Positions 17,107 to 25,980 are shown, counted from the first letter of the stretch. The stretch is DNA of 64,000 bases from Roseovarius dicentrarchi (GCF_003316635.1 NZ_QNQP01000005.1:1-64000), one strand, 5' to 3'. The notes: generated by a model not told the origin, from the letters alone. Program-made: numbers and translations.

Positions 17107-17913
17107 TTACCCGTACACGTTAGAGACCAGATCGCGCAGTGCGCCCTGGATGTCATCGTCGTCGGTCAGCGGTTCGATCACCGCCGCCTCCAGCGCTTTT
17201 TCCACGCCCATGCCGCCCGCCATCAGGGTGGCCGCATAGATCAGCAGGCGGGTTGATACGCCCTCTTCCAGATCCATGCCGGACAGGTTGCGGATATGTC
17301 CGCCCAGACGCACCAGCGGCGCGACGCGCGCTGTGTCCAGCCCGCTTTCCTCGGCGATAACGGCTGTTTCCGTCTCGGGATCGGGGAAATCGAAGGTGAT
17401 CGACAAAAACCGCTGGCGTGTTGACGGCTTCATCCGTTTCAGCACGTTCTGGTAGCCGGGGTTGTAGCTGGCCACCAGCATGAAACCGGGGGGCGCCACC
17501 AGCTCTTCGCCGGTGCGGTCGATCATCAGGGTGCGGCGGTTGTCGGTGAGCGGGTGCAGCACCACGGCCACGTCCTTGCGCGCCTCGACCACCTCATCGA
17601 GGTAGCAGATCGCGCCCTCGCGCACCGCGCGGGTCAGCGGGCCATCGACCCATTCGGTATCGCCGCCGCGCAGCAGATAGCGCCCGATCAGGTCCGCGGC
17701 GGTCAGGTCATCGTGGCAGGCCACGGTGTAGAGCCGCCGGCCTGTCCGCGCGGCCATGTGTTCGACAAAGCGGGTCTTGCCGCAGCCGGTCGGCCCCTTC
17801 AGAAGAAGGGGCAAACCGTTTTTGTGAGCAGCCTCGAACAGGGCACATTCATTGCCTGTCTCGGCATAGTATGGCGCGCCTTTCGGCGCGCCTGCATGGG
17901 CGTTCATGGTCAC
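17107..17913 (-). CDS. norQ: NorQ, MoxR-type AAA+ ATPase for nitric oxide reductase
   Basis: A 268-residue cytoplasmic ATPase that pairs with NorD to activate NorCB. The Walker A motif GPTGCGKT is at 40-47, Walker B is ICYLDEVVEA near 105, and the sensor region reads LVASYNPGYQNVLK. The start codon overlaps the norB stop by four bases (ATGA), a sign of translational coupling. Family and length are unambiguous; the closest relatives by layout are NorQ/CbbQ proteins, and the norB neighbour settles the choice. Confidence 0.95.
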   Translation of the reverse strand: MTMNAHAGAPKGAPYYAETGNECALFEAAHKNGLPLLLKGPTGCGKTRFVEHMAARTGRRLYTVACHDDLTAADLIGRYLLRGGDTEWVDGPLTRAVREGAICYLDEVVEARKDVAVVLHPLTDNRRTLMIDRTGEELVAPPGFMLVASYNPGYQNVLKRMKPSTRQRFLSITFDFPDPETETAVIAEESGLDTARVAPLVRLGGHIRNLSGMDLEEGVSTRLLIYAATLMAGGMGVEKALEAAVIEPLTDDDDIQGALRDLVSNVYG

Positions 17914-19280
17914 TCTCCCGGTACTGGATCAGATTTGGCGTGGGCCGGGTTCGCCGAACCGGGCTTGAGCACTTCGCGGCGGCGCACCACGAGGATCGAG
18001 TAGATGAACAGCAGCGCACCCAGCACCACCGCCGTGCCCGAGATGAAGCGCATCACGAAGAACAGCGCCAGTTCGTCCTGTACTTCCATGAAGTAGTTGC
18101 CCAGCACCCGCTGCATATGCGTCTGGATGACGCCCGCAAAAGTCAGCGTGAAGGTCATGAACGCCATGCCGCCGGTCATCAGCCAGAAGGACGCCATGTT
18201 CAGCACCTGATTGTAAGGCTCGCGCCCTTTCAGCAGGGGCATGGCATAGCTGATGATCGCCAGGTTGATCGCCACATAGGCGCCGTAAAAGGCAAGGTGC
18301 CCGTGCGCGGCGGTGATCTGTGTGCCGTGGCTGTAGAAGTTCACGCCGTGCATGTTGTGCAGGACGCCCCAGACACCCGCGCCAAAGAACGCGACAGTGG
18401 CCGAGCCCAGCGACCACAGCAAGGCGGCCTTGTTGGGGTGGTTGCGACGACCCTTCCAGACCATGACAAAGGCAAAGGACATCATCAGGAAGAACGGAAT
18501 GATCTCAAGCGCGCCAAAGATGCTGCCGATCCACTGCCAATACCCCGGCAGGCCGATCCAGAAATAGTGGTGTCCGGTGCCCAGGATACCCGTGAACAGC
18601 GCGGTGGCGACAATGACATAAAGCCATTTTTCGATCACTTCGCGGTCCACGCCTGTCAGCTTGAGCAGCAGGAAGGCCAGGATCGACGCCATCACCAGTT
18701 CCCATGTGCCTTCGACCCACAGGTGGATGACGAACCACCAGTACATCTTGTCCAGGCTCAGGTTGACGGGGTTGATGAAGGCAAAGATCCACAGAAGCGA
18801 CAGCAGCCACAGCCCCATCAGCAGCACCCCGGTGATGGCCGTCTTGCGACCGGCAAGCACCGTCATCGAGATGTTGATCAGGAATATGACAGCCGCCACC
18901 AGAATCCCGAACTTGACCCAGAGCGGTTGCTCCAGAAATTCGCGGCCCTCGTGGATGCCGAACAGGTAGCCGATGACAGCGCCCAGCGTGCCGATCATCA
19001 TCAGCGCCAGCTGAATATAGGCCAGCTTGGTAGACCAGATTTCACGCTCCGCTTCTTCGGGGATCATGAAATAGGCCGCCCCGAAGAAGCCCAGCAGCAG
19101 CCAGACAACCAGTGCGTTGGTGTGAATCATCCGCAGGATATGGAATGGAAAGGTTTCAGCCAGAAAATTGGGCTGGACATAGACCCAGCCAATCGTCAGC
19201 CCGCCCAGAACCTGCACGGCAAAAAGGGCCATTGCGCAGGCAAAATAGGCGTAGGCGATCTGTTGTGATTGATATTTCAT
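17910..19280 (-). CDS. norB: nitric oxide reductase large subunit NorB (cytochrome c type)
   Basis: NorB is the catalytic membrane subunit reducing two NO to N2O at a heme b3/non-heme iron centre. The 456-residue protein has about 12 membrane helices. Family motifs include HILRMIHTNALVVWLLLGFF, the active-site stretch HLWVEGTWELVMASILAFL with its Glu residues, GTGHHYFWIG supplying metal-binding His, and HGHLAFYGAYVAINLAI. No N-terminal quinol-oxidase extension is present, so this is the short cNOR that uses NorC. It lies 13 bp after norC and overlaps norQ by four bases. Confidence 0.97.
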   Translation of the reverse strand: MKYQSQQIAYAYFACAMALFAVQVLGGLTIGWVYVQPNFLAETFPFHILRMIHTNALVVWLLLGFFGAAYFMIPEEAEREIWSTKLAYIQLALMMIGTLGAVIGYLFGIHEGREFLEQPLWVKFGILVAAVIFLINISMTVLAGRKTAITGVLLMGLWLLSLLWIFAFINPVNLSLDKMYWWFVIHLWVEGTWELVMASILAFLLLKLTGVDREVIEKWLYVIVATALFTGILGTGHHYFWIGLPGYWQWIGSIFGALEIIPFFLMMSFAFVMVWKGRRNHPNKAALLWSLGSATVAFFGAGVWGVLHNMHGVNFYSHGTQITAAHGHLAFYGAYVAINLAIISYAMPLLKGREPYNQVLNMASFWLMTGGMAFMTFTLTFAGVIQTHMQRVLGNYFMEVQDELALFFVMRFISGTAVVLGALLFIYSILVVRRREVLKPGSANPAHAKSDPVPGE

Positions 19281-19293
19281 CTGTTTCTACTCC

Positions 19294-19746
19294 TTAGCCC
19301 GCATCGTTGGGCGGCCAGCCCTGCAGATCGGTCTGATTGGCCCAGCGCAGGAATTCAGCCAGCCCGCGCTTGTCCTCTTCGGTCATCTCGAAATAGGGCA
19401 TCTGGCGGCGGCCTTCGATGCCGCTGGGCTGCGCCTCGATCCAGGCGTCCAGGATCTCGAACGCGCCCTCGGGGTCATCGGCGACGCCCCAGCGGGCCAT
19501 CACGTTGCCCACTTCGGGGGCGAAATACGCGCCCTCGCCGTGCAGCGTATGACAGTTGATGCAGCTGTTTTTTTCCCACACTTCCTTGCCATGGGCCACA
19601 GCGGGGCTGAGTTCCATTCCGGCGGTGGATTTGGTTACCACGTAGTGGTGGCTTTGCACGACCAGCACAAGAAAAATTACGACGAAGAATATTGATCCGC
19701 CGTAAAAGATATTGCGTGCCCGCGACTTTGTCAGGAATTCGGCCAT
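19294..19746 (-). CDS. norC: nitric oxide reductase cytochrome c subunit NorC
   Basis: NorC passes electrons from periplasmic donors to NorB. The 150-residue product has one N-terminal membrane anchor (NIFYGGSIFFVVIFLVLVV, 12-30), then a periplasmic cytochrome c domain with CINCH at 62-66 and a likely axial Met116 in RRQMPYF. I place the start at 19746 (MAEFLTKSRARN), which matches the family; an upstream ATG at 19776 adds a basic ten-residue stretch. The NnrR-type box centred about 70 bp upstream marks this as the first gene of norCBQD and the two small membrane genes. Confidence 0.96.
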   Translation of the reverse strand: MAEFLTKSRARNIFYGGSIFFVVIFLVLVVQSHHYVVTKSTAGMELSPAVAHGKEVWEKNSCINCHTLHGEGAYFAPEVGNVMARWGVADDPEGAFEILDAWIEAQPSGIEGRRQMPYFEMTEEDKRGLAEFLRWANQTDLQGWPPNDAG

Positions 19747-19808
19747 GCGCGGGCCTCCCTTTCTGGTTGCAGTCAATCGGTCCTTAACCTGTCTCGCACT
19801 TCACCAGT

Positions 19809-19822
19809 TTGCGCAAACACAA
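19809..19822. promoter_or_regulatory. NnrR/FNR-type operator between norC and the DUF1858 gene
   Basis: The sequence TTGCGCAAACACAA has the TTG-N8-CAA layout with a complete TTGCG left half, close to the TTGCG-N4-CGCAA boxes described for NnrR-type regulators. Its centre is 69-70 bp from the norC start, consistent with a site near -41 of a transcript beginning about 29 bp before norC. It also lies 103 bp upstream of the divergent DUF1858 gene and could serve both. Confidence 0.7.
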
Positions 19823-19918
19823 AGTTTGAGGCGATCCGGCGTGGCATTTTGAGAAAATCGACGCCGCGTCACGGCATTACGCAGACGGCGAAAGAAAGCT
19901 TCACCAACAGGTCGGAAA

Positions 19919-20125
19919 ATGGAACAAACTTTATCAGAAATAATGAGCAAGTGGCCGCAGACGGTGCAGGTCTTCCTGCGCCATGGCATGCATTGCGTCG
20001 GTTGCCGCGTCGGCCCCTTTCACACGATCGAGGACGCCTGCATGGAATACGATCTGGACGAGGCGGAATTTCGCCGCGAACTGGAATGCGCGATCAATGC
20101 TTCGCCGAAGGCTCGGCCAGAATAA
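19919..20125 (+). CDS. DUF1858 (redox disulfide-type) small protein
   Basis: A 68-residue soluble protein of the DUF1858 family, often near NO or anaerobic genes. Members carry a CxxC-type pair thought to be redox-active or metal-binding. Here HCVGC places cysteines at 26 and 29, after the typical opening LSEIMSKWPQTVQVFLRHGM. Further motifs are GPFHTIEDACMEYDLDEAEF. It diverges from norC, sharing the intergenic NnrR box, and its last 32 bases overlap the end of nnrR on the other strand. It may sense or handle NO or redox state, but no function is established. Confidence 0.85.
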   Translation: MEQTLSEIMSKWPQTVQVFLRHGMHCVGCRVGPFHTIEDACMEYDLDEAEFRRELECAINASPKARPE

Positions 20126-20795
20126 CCAGCTGGTGCGGATTGCGCACCAGAATATGCTTGCGCCGGCTTTCGACAATGCCGCGCTTTTCCCACGCGCTCA
20201 GCAGGCGGCTGACCGTGTGCAACGTGGTGCCGGTCATTTCTGACAGATCCTGCCGGGTGATGGGAAAATCCACCTCGATGCCGTTTTCGTTGCGGCGCCC
20301 CATCTGCGTGATCAGCCGCAGCAGGGCGTTGGCCACGCGCTGTTCGACCTGCTGGGTCGCCATTTCGACCACCTGATCATGCATTTCCCTCATCCGTTCG
20401 CCGATCGTTCGATAGGCGGCAACCGAAAATCCGGGGTAATTGCTGGAAAAACTCGGCCATTGCCGCTGCGGCCATGACAGAACGATCGCCTCGGACGCGG
20501 CAAAGGCAGTGGCGGGGAAATGTGTATGCCCCAGCGCCTGCGCGATTCCGAACAACTGACCGGCCGGGATATGGGTGACCGTCACATGTTCGCCTTCGGC
20601 CGTGACACGCACAACGCGGATATAGCCGTCCAGCAGGCAATAGAACCGGTTTGCGTCAGCCCCTTCGTGAAACACGGCCTCACCGGTATCGAAGCGATGT
20701 GTCGTCGCCATGTCCAGAATGCTGCGAATCTGCGCACGCTCCAACCCTTTGAAGGGGTCAAGTTGGCTCAGCAGGCTTTCATTTAGTTTGGGCAC
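20094..20795 (-). CDS. nnrR: Crp/Fnr-family regulator of denitrification, NnrR/DnrD type
   Basis: A 233-residue transcription factor expected to activate nir and nor genes in response to NO. The N-terminal cyclic-nucleotide-binding-like barrel (about 20-130) lacks the cysteine cluster of FNR, so it is not an oxygen-sensing Fe-S protein. A long dimer helix follows (VEMATQQVEQRVANALLRL). The winged helix-turn-helix is TRQDLSEMTGTTLHTVSRLL; the recognition helix has HTVSR where FNR has ExxSR, which fits the TTGCG boxes here rather than TTGAT. It sits between norC and pseudoazurin-nirK, the two promoters it probably controls. The exact name (NnrR or DnrD) is not certain. Confidence 0.87.
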   Translation of the reverse strand: MPKLNESLLSQLDPFKGLERAQIRSILDMATTHRFDTGEAVFHEGADANRFYCLLDGYIRVVRVTAEGEHVTVTHIPAGQLFGIAQALGHTHFPATAFAASEAIVLSWPQRQWPSFSSNYPGFSVAAYRTIGERMREMHDQVVEMATQQVEQRVANALLRLITQMGRRNENGIEVDFPITRQDLSEMTGTTLHTVSRLLSAWEKRGIVESRRKHILVRNPHQLVILAEPSAKH

Positions 20796-20898
20796 AACAC
20801 GTCATTCCTTTGATCTGCCCCCCAATAGCCTGTCCTTGCACGAATTCCGAGAGGTGATTTTCGCTCTGATCGCGCCAATCGGAAAACCGTGCGGAAGT

Positions 20899-20912
20899 TT
20901 GCGCTGGCTCAA
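20899..20912 (+). promoter_or_regulatory. NnrR/FNR-type operator upstream of pseudoazurin-nirK
   Basis: TTGCGCTGGCTCAA has the TTG-N8-CAA layout with the same TTGCG left half as the norC site. Its centre lies 70 bp upstream of the pseudoazurin start, the same distance as at norC. It is about 105 bp upstream of nnrR on the other strand, so autoregulation is also possible. Confidence 0.7.
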
Positions 20913-20975
20913 GGTCACGGCGCCGCACCGCACATAGGTAGGGGTCAAGCCAACCTGCAAACAAAAGGAAACAAG

Positions 20976-21410
20976 ATGTTCTACAAAACCACAGCGACAC
21001 TCGCAGCCGCCGCAATGCTTCTGTCAGGCGCCGCATGGGCCGAAACAGTCGAAGTGAAGATGTTGAACCGCGGCGAAGCCGGCACAATGGTATTCGAGCC
21101 CGCATTCGTTCAGATCGCCCCCGGCGATACCGTAAAATTCGTCCCCACCGACAAAAGCCACAACGCCGAGAGCATGGAAGAAATGATGCCCGAAGGCGCC
21201 GAGCCCTTCAAAGGCAAGATCAACGAGGAAATCGACGTGACGTTCGATGTCGAGGGTCTGTATGGCGTCAAGTGCCTGCCCCACTTTGCGATGGGCATGG
21301 TCATGACAATCGCCGTCGGTGAAAACGTCGAAGTACCGGCCGATTATCTCGAAGGCCGCCTGCCGCGCAACGCCAAGAAACGCTTTGAAGAGCAGCTCGA
21401 AAATCTCTGA
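20976..21410 (+). CDS. pseudoazurin, electron donor to nitrite reductase
   Basis: A periplasmic type 1 copper protein carrying electrons to NirK. The start at 20976 is preceded by AAAGGAAAC and gives a signal peptide (MFYKTTATLAAAAMLLSGAAWA) in a 144-residue precursor. Copper ligands fit the pseudoazurin spacing exactly: His62 in DKSHNAES, then Cys100, His103 and Met108 in KCLPHFAMGM. It lies 72 bp before nirK and behind the NnrR box, so the two are probably one transcript. Pseudoazurin is preferred over amicyanin or azurin because of the ligand spacing and length. Confidence 0.95.
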   Translation: MFYKTTATLAAAAMLLSGAAWAETVEVKMLNRGEAGTMVFEPAFVQIAPGDTVKFVPTDKSHNAESMEEMMPEGAEPFKGKINEEIDVTFDVEGLYGVKCLPHFAMGMVMTIAVGENVEVPADYLEGRLPRNAKKRFEEQLENL

Positions 21411-21482
21411 TTTCGGCCAGCCAGGGACCGGCCCGAACGGGCCGGCCCGCCAGCGCCGACACAATCCAGGATGGAGTAAGAC

Positions 21483-22703
21483 ATGAAACAGTTTGACCAA
21501 GACACACCGCAATCACCGGGCCGCCGCAACGTTCTGCGCGGCACCGCACTGGCCGGCGCCGCGGCGCTGACCGGCGGTATGGCAATGGCCGCCGCCACCG
21601 TGCGCCGCCCCATGGCGCCCCCGCGCATCACCATGCCCGGCGGCGAGGCAATCGAGGCGCAGTTGCGCGAAATGCAGGCCGCCGAGCCGCATGACGTATC
21701 GGGCTACGAGCGTGTGCAGCAAAAAATGGTCCGCCCGCCCTTCGCCCCCAAGCACGAGCAGGTCGCAACCGGCGGCCCCAAGATCATCGAGGTCGAGCTG
21801 GTCGTTGACGAACGCCTGATGGTGGTCGACGAAGACACCGGCGCGTCGATCTGGGCGATGACCTATAACGGGTCGGTTCCCGGTCCGCTGATCATCTGCC
21901 ACGAGGGCGATTACGTCGAAGTGACGCTGAAAAGCCTTGGCAAGAACCAGCTGGAGCATAACATCGACTTCCACGCATCGACCGGCGCCCTTGGCGGCGG
22001 TGGCCTGACCCACATCTATCCGGGCGAGGAATGCGTGCTGCGCTGGAAGGCGACCAAGCCGGGCTGCTTTACCTATCACTGCGCCCCCGGCGGTGCGATG
22101 ATCCCCTACCACGTCTGCCACGGCATGAACGGCGCCGTCATGGTCCTGCCCCGCGACGGGCTGAAGGATGCCGAAGGCAACCAGCTGACCTATGACGACA
22201 TCGCCTACCTGGGCGAGCAGGACTACTACCTGCCCAAGAACGCGGACGGCACCTACAAGACCTATGCCAACGCCGGCGACGACTATGCCGACGCGCTGGA
22301 GGCCATGCGCACTCTTGTGCCGACACACTCGGTCTTCAACGGTGCGGTCGGGGCGTTGACCGGATCCCGCGCATTGCGGGCCAAGGTGGGCGAGAATATC
22401 CTGATGGTGCATAACCAGTCCAACCGCGACAGCCGCCCCCACCTGATTGGCGGACATGGCGACTACGTCTGGGAAAGCTCGTTCAGCGATCCACCACTGA
22501 CCAACATGGAAACATGGTTTGTCCGCGGCGGCAGCGCGGTGGCAGCAATGTACAAATTCGAGCAGCCGGGCGTTTACGCCTACGTGAACCACAACCTGAT
22601 CGAAGCCGCCCTTCTGGGCGCAACCGCCCACTTCGTGGTGGACGGCGAATGGGACAACGCCCTGATGGAGCAGGTGGCAGCACCGCGCCAGATGGAAACA
22701 TGA
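21483..22703 (+). CDS. nirK: copper-containing nitrite reductase NirK
   Basis: NirK reduces nitrite to NO in the periplasm. The 406-residue precursor has a twin-arginine signal ([19 protein letters not shown]). Two cupredoxin domains follow with all copper ligands visible: His159 and His164 in [17 protein letters not shown], His199-Cys200 in FTYHCAPGG, His210 and Met215 in PYHVCHGM, and a C-terminal His in VNHNLIEA. The sequence has the class I layout. Pseudoazurin lies upstream and nirV 32 bp downstream. The neighbouring norCBQD operon would remove the NO it makes. Confidence 0.97.
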   Translation: MKQFDQDTPQSPGRRNVLRGTALAGAAALTGGMAMAAATVRRPMAPPRITMPGGEAIEAQLREMQAAEPHDVSGYERVQQKMVRPPFAPKHEQVATGGPKIIEVELVVDERLMVVDEDTGASIWAMTYNGSVPGPLIICHEGDYVEVTLKSLGKNQLEHNIDFHASTGALGGGGLTHIYPGEECVLRWKATKPGCFTYHCAPGGAMIPYHVCHGMNGAVMVLPRDGLKDAEGNQLTYDDIAYLGEQDYYLPKNADGTYKTYANAGDDYADALEAMRTLVPTHSVFNGAVGALTGSRALRAKVGENILMVHNQSNRDSRPHLIGGHGDYVWESSFSDPPLTNMETWFVRGGSAVAAMYKFEQPGVYAYVNHNLIEAALLGATAHFVVDGEWDNALMEQVAAPRQMET

Positions 22704-22735
22704 CCCGCCAACGAAAATAAAGGAGCCGGACCGCC

Positions 22736-23494
22736 ATGAAACGCCCAAGCCTTGCAACGATCTTGATATCAACAGCAGCCTTGGCCGTGGCGGCCGGCGC
22801 GATCATCGGGGGGGCCGCGTGGATGACACGCGGCCCCGGCCCGCAACTGTCGGCGGCCTCAAACCCGCAGCTTATCCCCGACATGGTTGGCCCCGTCGGC
22901 GACGACGCCCCGATCTGGGTGCAGCGCCACGAGGTAACGATTGCCGAATTCAACGCCTGCCATAATGCGGGCGGATGCGCCTTGTGGCTGGTCGCGCGTC
23001 CCGATCAGGACCCCGCGACAACCCCCGCCACCGGCCTCAGCTATCCCGATACGCAGCAATATGTCGCCTGGCTGAATGACGCCACAGGCCATGATTTCCG
23101 TCTGCCGCGCGTCGTGGAATGGACCGCCATGGCCGAATCCGTCATGCCGGACGAACCTGACCCGCTGTTCACCGATCCCGCGCTCAGCTGGGCCTCGGCC
23201 TATATGCTGGAGGCGGAGCTGCCGCGCGCCCTGCGCCCCTCTGGCAGCTTCTCCACCACCGAGGATGGCATTGCCGATCTGGATGGGTCCGTCTGGGAAT
23301 GGACCGACGATTGCTATGCCGGCAGCGGCGCCCCGCCCCGGCCGGATCGCTGCCCGGCGTTCTGGGTGGCTGGCATCCACATGGCCGCAATGTCCTATCT
23401 GGAGCGTGACCCGGCGCGCGGCGGCTGCGCCGTTGGCACCCCGCCCGCCCATCTGGGCATGCGGCTGGTCACGGACAGCGCGCCACTCTCGTAA
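22736..23494 (+). CDS. nirV: NirV, SUMF1/formylglycine-enzyme-fold protein linked to nirK
   Basis: A 252-residue protein with an N-terminal signal or anchor (LATILISTAALAVAAGAIIGGAAW) and a SUMF1-fold domain. Family signs are VQRHEVTIAEFNACH at the front, FRLPRVVEWTAMAE, DLDGSVWEWTDDCY, and the ending HLGMRLV. NirV is found next to nirK in many denitrifiers; its biochemical role is not settled and it is not required for NirK activity where tested, as I recall. It starts 32 bp after nirK behind a GGAG site and is probably the last gene of that transcript. It converges with nnrU. Confidence 0.88.
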   Translation: MKRPSLATILISTAALAVAAGAIIGGAAWMTRGPGPQLSAASNPQLIPDMVGPVGDDAPIWVQRHEVTIAEFNACHNAGGCALWLVARPDQDPATTPATGLSYPDTQQYVAWLNDATGHDFRLPRVVEWTAMAESVMPDEPDPLFTDPALSWASAYMLEAELPRALRPSGSFSTTEDGIADLDGSVWEWTDDCYAGSGAPPRPDRCPAFWVAGIHMAAMSYLERDPARGGCAVGTPPAHLGMRLVTDSAPLS

Positions 23495-23511
23495 CGCGCT
23501 GCCCGCGTCCC

Positions 23512-24174
23512 TCACGGCAGGGGCGACACGCCCAGCACCACGGGATGCAGCCCCAGAAGCGCCGCATAAAGCAGCACCGCAATCCCCAGACGCAGCGCCG
23601 CCCCGGTCCATGATACCGGGCGCGGCACCGGCGCAATCTGCGTCGTCAGGGCCTGCCACTTGGCGGCCCCCAGCTCGCGCCGTTTGCGCCGGTCCACCAG
23701 CCGCATGCCCATCAGCGCAAAGAATGCAAACACCCCGAACAGGATCACATGCGCCAGATCGCCATTCGGCACCAGATGCGCCCCGGCCCACAGCGCCGCC
23801 GCCACCAGCAGCGGGTGCCGCACCCAGGCAACAATGCCGGGACGCTCTGGATCAAAGCGGTCATTCCGCGCGCCCCCAAACGACAGCGGATTGGGCCGCG
23901 CCACGCCAAGACACAGCAGGGCGCAGGCCGCGCCCATTGCGATCAGCGGCACCCAGTTCTGCCATGCCGCGCGCGGCCAAAGCCCGACATAAGGTGCATT
24001 GCCCGCCGCCACGATCAGCCATGTCAACACGCCCAGCGACAGTACCGAATAGGCCAGCGTAAAACCGCCCCGCCCCAGCACCTCAACCAGCCGCGCCTTG
24101 ACCGGCGGGCGCAGCGGGATGCTGTGGCTTAGGAAAAAGGCGGCAAAGGCAGCGGCGAAATTGGCCCAGCCCAT
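23512..24174 (-). CDS. nnrU: NnrU family membrane protein
   Basis: A 220-residue inner-membrane protein with about six helices, related to isoprenylcysteine methyltransferase-like proteins. Typical segments are FFLSHSIPLRPPVKARLVEV, the central GIVAWVRHPLLVAAALWAGAH and LVDRRKRRELGAAKW. NnrU is needed for normal nir/nor expression or NO handling in some alphaproteobacteria; the mechanism is unknown. The start ATG at 24174 overlaps the nnrS stop by one base (TGATG), so it is the last gene of the nnrS operon. Confidence 0.9.
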   Translation of the reverse strand: MGWANFAAAFAAFFLSHSIPLRPPVKARLVEVLGRGGFTLAYSVLSLGVLTWLIVAAGNAPYVGLWPRAAWQNWVPLIAMGAACALLCLGVARPNPLSFGGARNDRFDPERPGIVAWVRHPLLVAAALWAGAHLVPNGDLAHVILFGVFAFFALMGMRLVDRRKRRELGAAKWQALTTQIAPVPRPVSWTGAALRLGIAVLLYAALLGLHPVVLGVSPLP

Positions 24175-25382
24175 CACGCCCGCGCCGCCTTGCCCGGCTT
24201 GTCGGTCAGTAGCATCGGCCCATAGAGCAGCGCAAAGCCGCCATATGTCCCGATCCACGCCAGCGCCGCCAGCTCGGCCAGGGGCAATCCCGGCAGCAGA
24301 TCCGCCAGCAGCCGCGCCAGAACCGACATCGCCATCAAAATGTACAGCGCCACCGTGCCCCGGCCCGCGTGCAGCGCGCGGCCGGTATGGCCCAAAGTGG
24401 CGCGCGTCATGACAGCCAGCGTCATCATCCCGATTGCTCCGGCCATCCACAAATGCTGCGCCGCCGCCAGCGGTAGCGCACCCGGCCACAGCGCCGCCGC
24501 TCCCAGCGCCAGCGCACCCAGCGGCACGAACGCGTATCCGACATGCAGCACCGCAACCAGCGGATCGGCCCCGGTGCGCAAACCGCACCAGCGCGACAGC
24601 CGCACGGCATGCAGCGCGCCAATCACGATCAGCGCCGCGCCTGTCGCCGCATCCGCCGGGCGGGCCACCCACAAGGCCAGCGTCAGAACGGTGACGATCA
24701 AAACCGCCTTGTCAAACCGCTGCATGGGCGCGGCAGGGCGCGCCGGATCGCCGCGCTTGACCAGCCAGTTGCGGGTGAAGCTGGGCACCACGCGCCCGCC
24801 AATCAACGCGATCATCAGAATGACCGCCCCCAGCCCCAGCCGCAGACCGATCCCCTGCGCCGCAAATCCGCCCTGGGCCGCATCGAGGTGAAACAGCCCG
24901 TTTGCCAGCGCAAACACCACCAGCAGAGCCAGGATCGGCAGGTTGCGCCAATTCTTGCCCGCCACAATCTCGCGCAGGATCATCGCGCCCAGCGCAACGG
25001 TAAAGCTGAGGTCGATCACCGCAACAGCCGCCCAATGCGCGCCCAGCGGCAGCGTCACCGCCAGCCGACCCGCCAGCCATATCAGCGCCAGCGCCCCCAG
25101 CGACCAGCCCGTTACCGGCAGGCGTCCGGTCCAGTTCGGGACCGCCGTCAATAGAAATCCGCCGATGATCGCGCCCAGCGTTCCAAACAGGAATTCATGC
25201 GCGTGCCACGAGACCGGATCGAACGCCAGATCCATGCCCAGCGCGCCGGTCAGGGTCAGGATCCAGATCATCATGGCAATGGCCGCCCAAGCCGCCCCGC
25301 CCAGAAAAAACGGGCGAAACCCGTATGTCAAAAGGGTCGGCCCCTGCCATTCGCGCATCCGGCCCGCTGTACTGGTCGTCAT
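24174..25382 (-). CDS. nnrS: NnrS, heme/copper membrane protein of NO metabolism
   Basis: NnrS is a polytopic inner-membrane protein that protects cells during NO stress. The start at 25382 (MTTSTAGRMREWQ) gives 402 residues with about 12 helices. Family motifs include LTYGFRPFFLGGAAWA, WHAHEFLFGTLGAIIGGFL, GGRVVPSFTRNWL and AIGMMTLAVMTRATLGHTGR, in which the His residues are candidate metal ligands. It lies five bases after the truncated hemoglobin gene and directly before nnrU, so the set is one NO-handling operon, probably under NsrR. Confidence 0.93.
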   Translation of the reverse strand: MTTSTAGRMREWQGPTLLTYGFRPFFLGGAAWAAIAMMIWILTLTGALGMDLAFDPVSWHAHEFLFGTLGAIIGGFLLTAVPNWTGRLPVTGWSLGALALIWLAGRLAVTLPLGAHWAAVAVIDLSFTVALGAMILREIVAGKNWRNLPILALLVVFALANGLFHLDAAQGGFAAQGIGLRLGLGAVILMIALIGGRVVPSFTRNWLVKRGDPARPAAPMQRFDKAVLIVTVLTLALWVARPADAATGAALIVIGALHAVRLSRWCGLRTGADPLVAVLHVGYAFVPLGALALGAAALWPGALPLAAAQHLWMAGAIGMMTLAVMTRATLGHTGRALHAGRGTVALYILMAMSVLARLLADLLPGLPLAELAALAWIGTYGGFALLYGPMLLTDKPGKAARA

Positions 25383-25387
25383 ATCCG

Positions 25388-25828
25388 TTATCCTTTGGAG
25401 GTCCTGCCCGCATCGGGGCCTATACCGTGGGGCGTGAGTATCGGCACGTCCGCGCCGCCTTCGGGGGGCAACCCGTAGCTTAGCCCGCGCCCGATCCTGT
25501 GCGCCAGCGCCGCCCATCCATGCGCCAGCGGTCCGGGCAGTTCCTTGGATAATACATCCTCGAACAGCGACAGCCAGACCGGAAAATGGGCGGCGCGAAC
25601 ATTGCCCGCCGCCTTGTGAATCTGCATCGGGTTGCCGTCATATTCGCGCTGGAACAGCAGCGCGTTACGCCAGAACCGGCCGATCTTTTCCTCATGGGCG
25701 GGCCAGTCCGTGACATGCGCGGCAAACACCGGACCCAGCGCCGGATGGGCGCGGACGCGGGTGTAGAAATGTGCCACAACGCGGTCGATCTGCTCTTCGG
25801 TGACGGGAATACGCGGCGGCAGTGTCAT
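25388..25828 (-). CDS. group III truncated hemoglobin
   Basis: A 146-residue heme protein of the truncated (2-on-2) globin class III. The start at 25828 overlaps the stop of the small upstream gene by four bases. Group III features are the opening VTEEQIDRVVAHFYTRVRAH, PVFAAHVTDWPAHEEKIGRFW, and the proximal-helix region IHKAAGNVRAAHFPVWLSLFED. A C-terminal extension of about 25 residues is Gly/Pro-rich. Placement ahead of nnrS-nnrU behind an NsrR-like operator suggests NO binding or dioxygenation. Confidence 0.88.
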   Translation of the reverse strand: MTLPPRIPVTEEQIDRVVAHFYTRVRAHPALGPVFAAHVTDWPAHEEKIGRFWRNALLFQREYDGNPMQIHKAAGNVRAAHFPVWLSLFEDVLSKELPGPLAHGWAALAHRIGRGLSYGLPPEGGADVPILTPHGIGPDAGRTSKG

Positions 25829-25980
25829 ACCACGATGATCCAGACAATGATGAGGCAAACAGCCAGATAAAACAACGTGTTGATCATCCAGCGCAGCAAT
25901 CCGCCATCGGATTCGGGGTCGACCCCCATCCGCTCGCAAACCTTGGTTCCCGGCCATAGAATAGCATCGGCGATTTTCAT
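25825..25980 (-). CDS. 51-aa membrane protein leading the hemoglobin-nnrS-nnrU operon
   Basis: A short gene in front of the hemoglobin gene. ATG 25980 has an AAAGGGAC site upstream, and its TGA overlaps the next ATG (ATGA). The product starts MKIADAILWPGTKVCERMGV, continues with an acidic DPESDGG turn, and ends in one membrane helix (MINTLFYLAVCLIIVWIIVV). The coupled start and sensible topology support it as real. It is the first gene after the palindromic operator. Function unknown; I recall similar short proteins beside NO genes in this bacterial group but cannot confirm it here. Confidence 0.75.
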   Translation of the reverse strand: MKIADAILWPGTKVCERMGVDPESDGGLLRWMINTLFYLAVCLIIVWIIVV

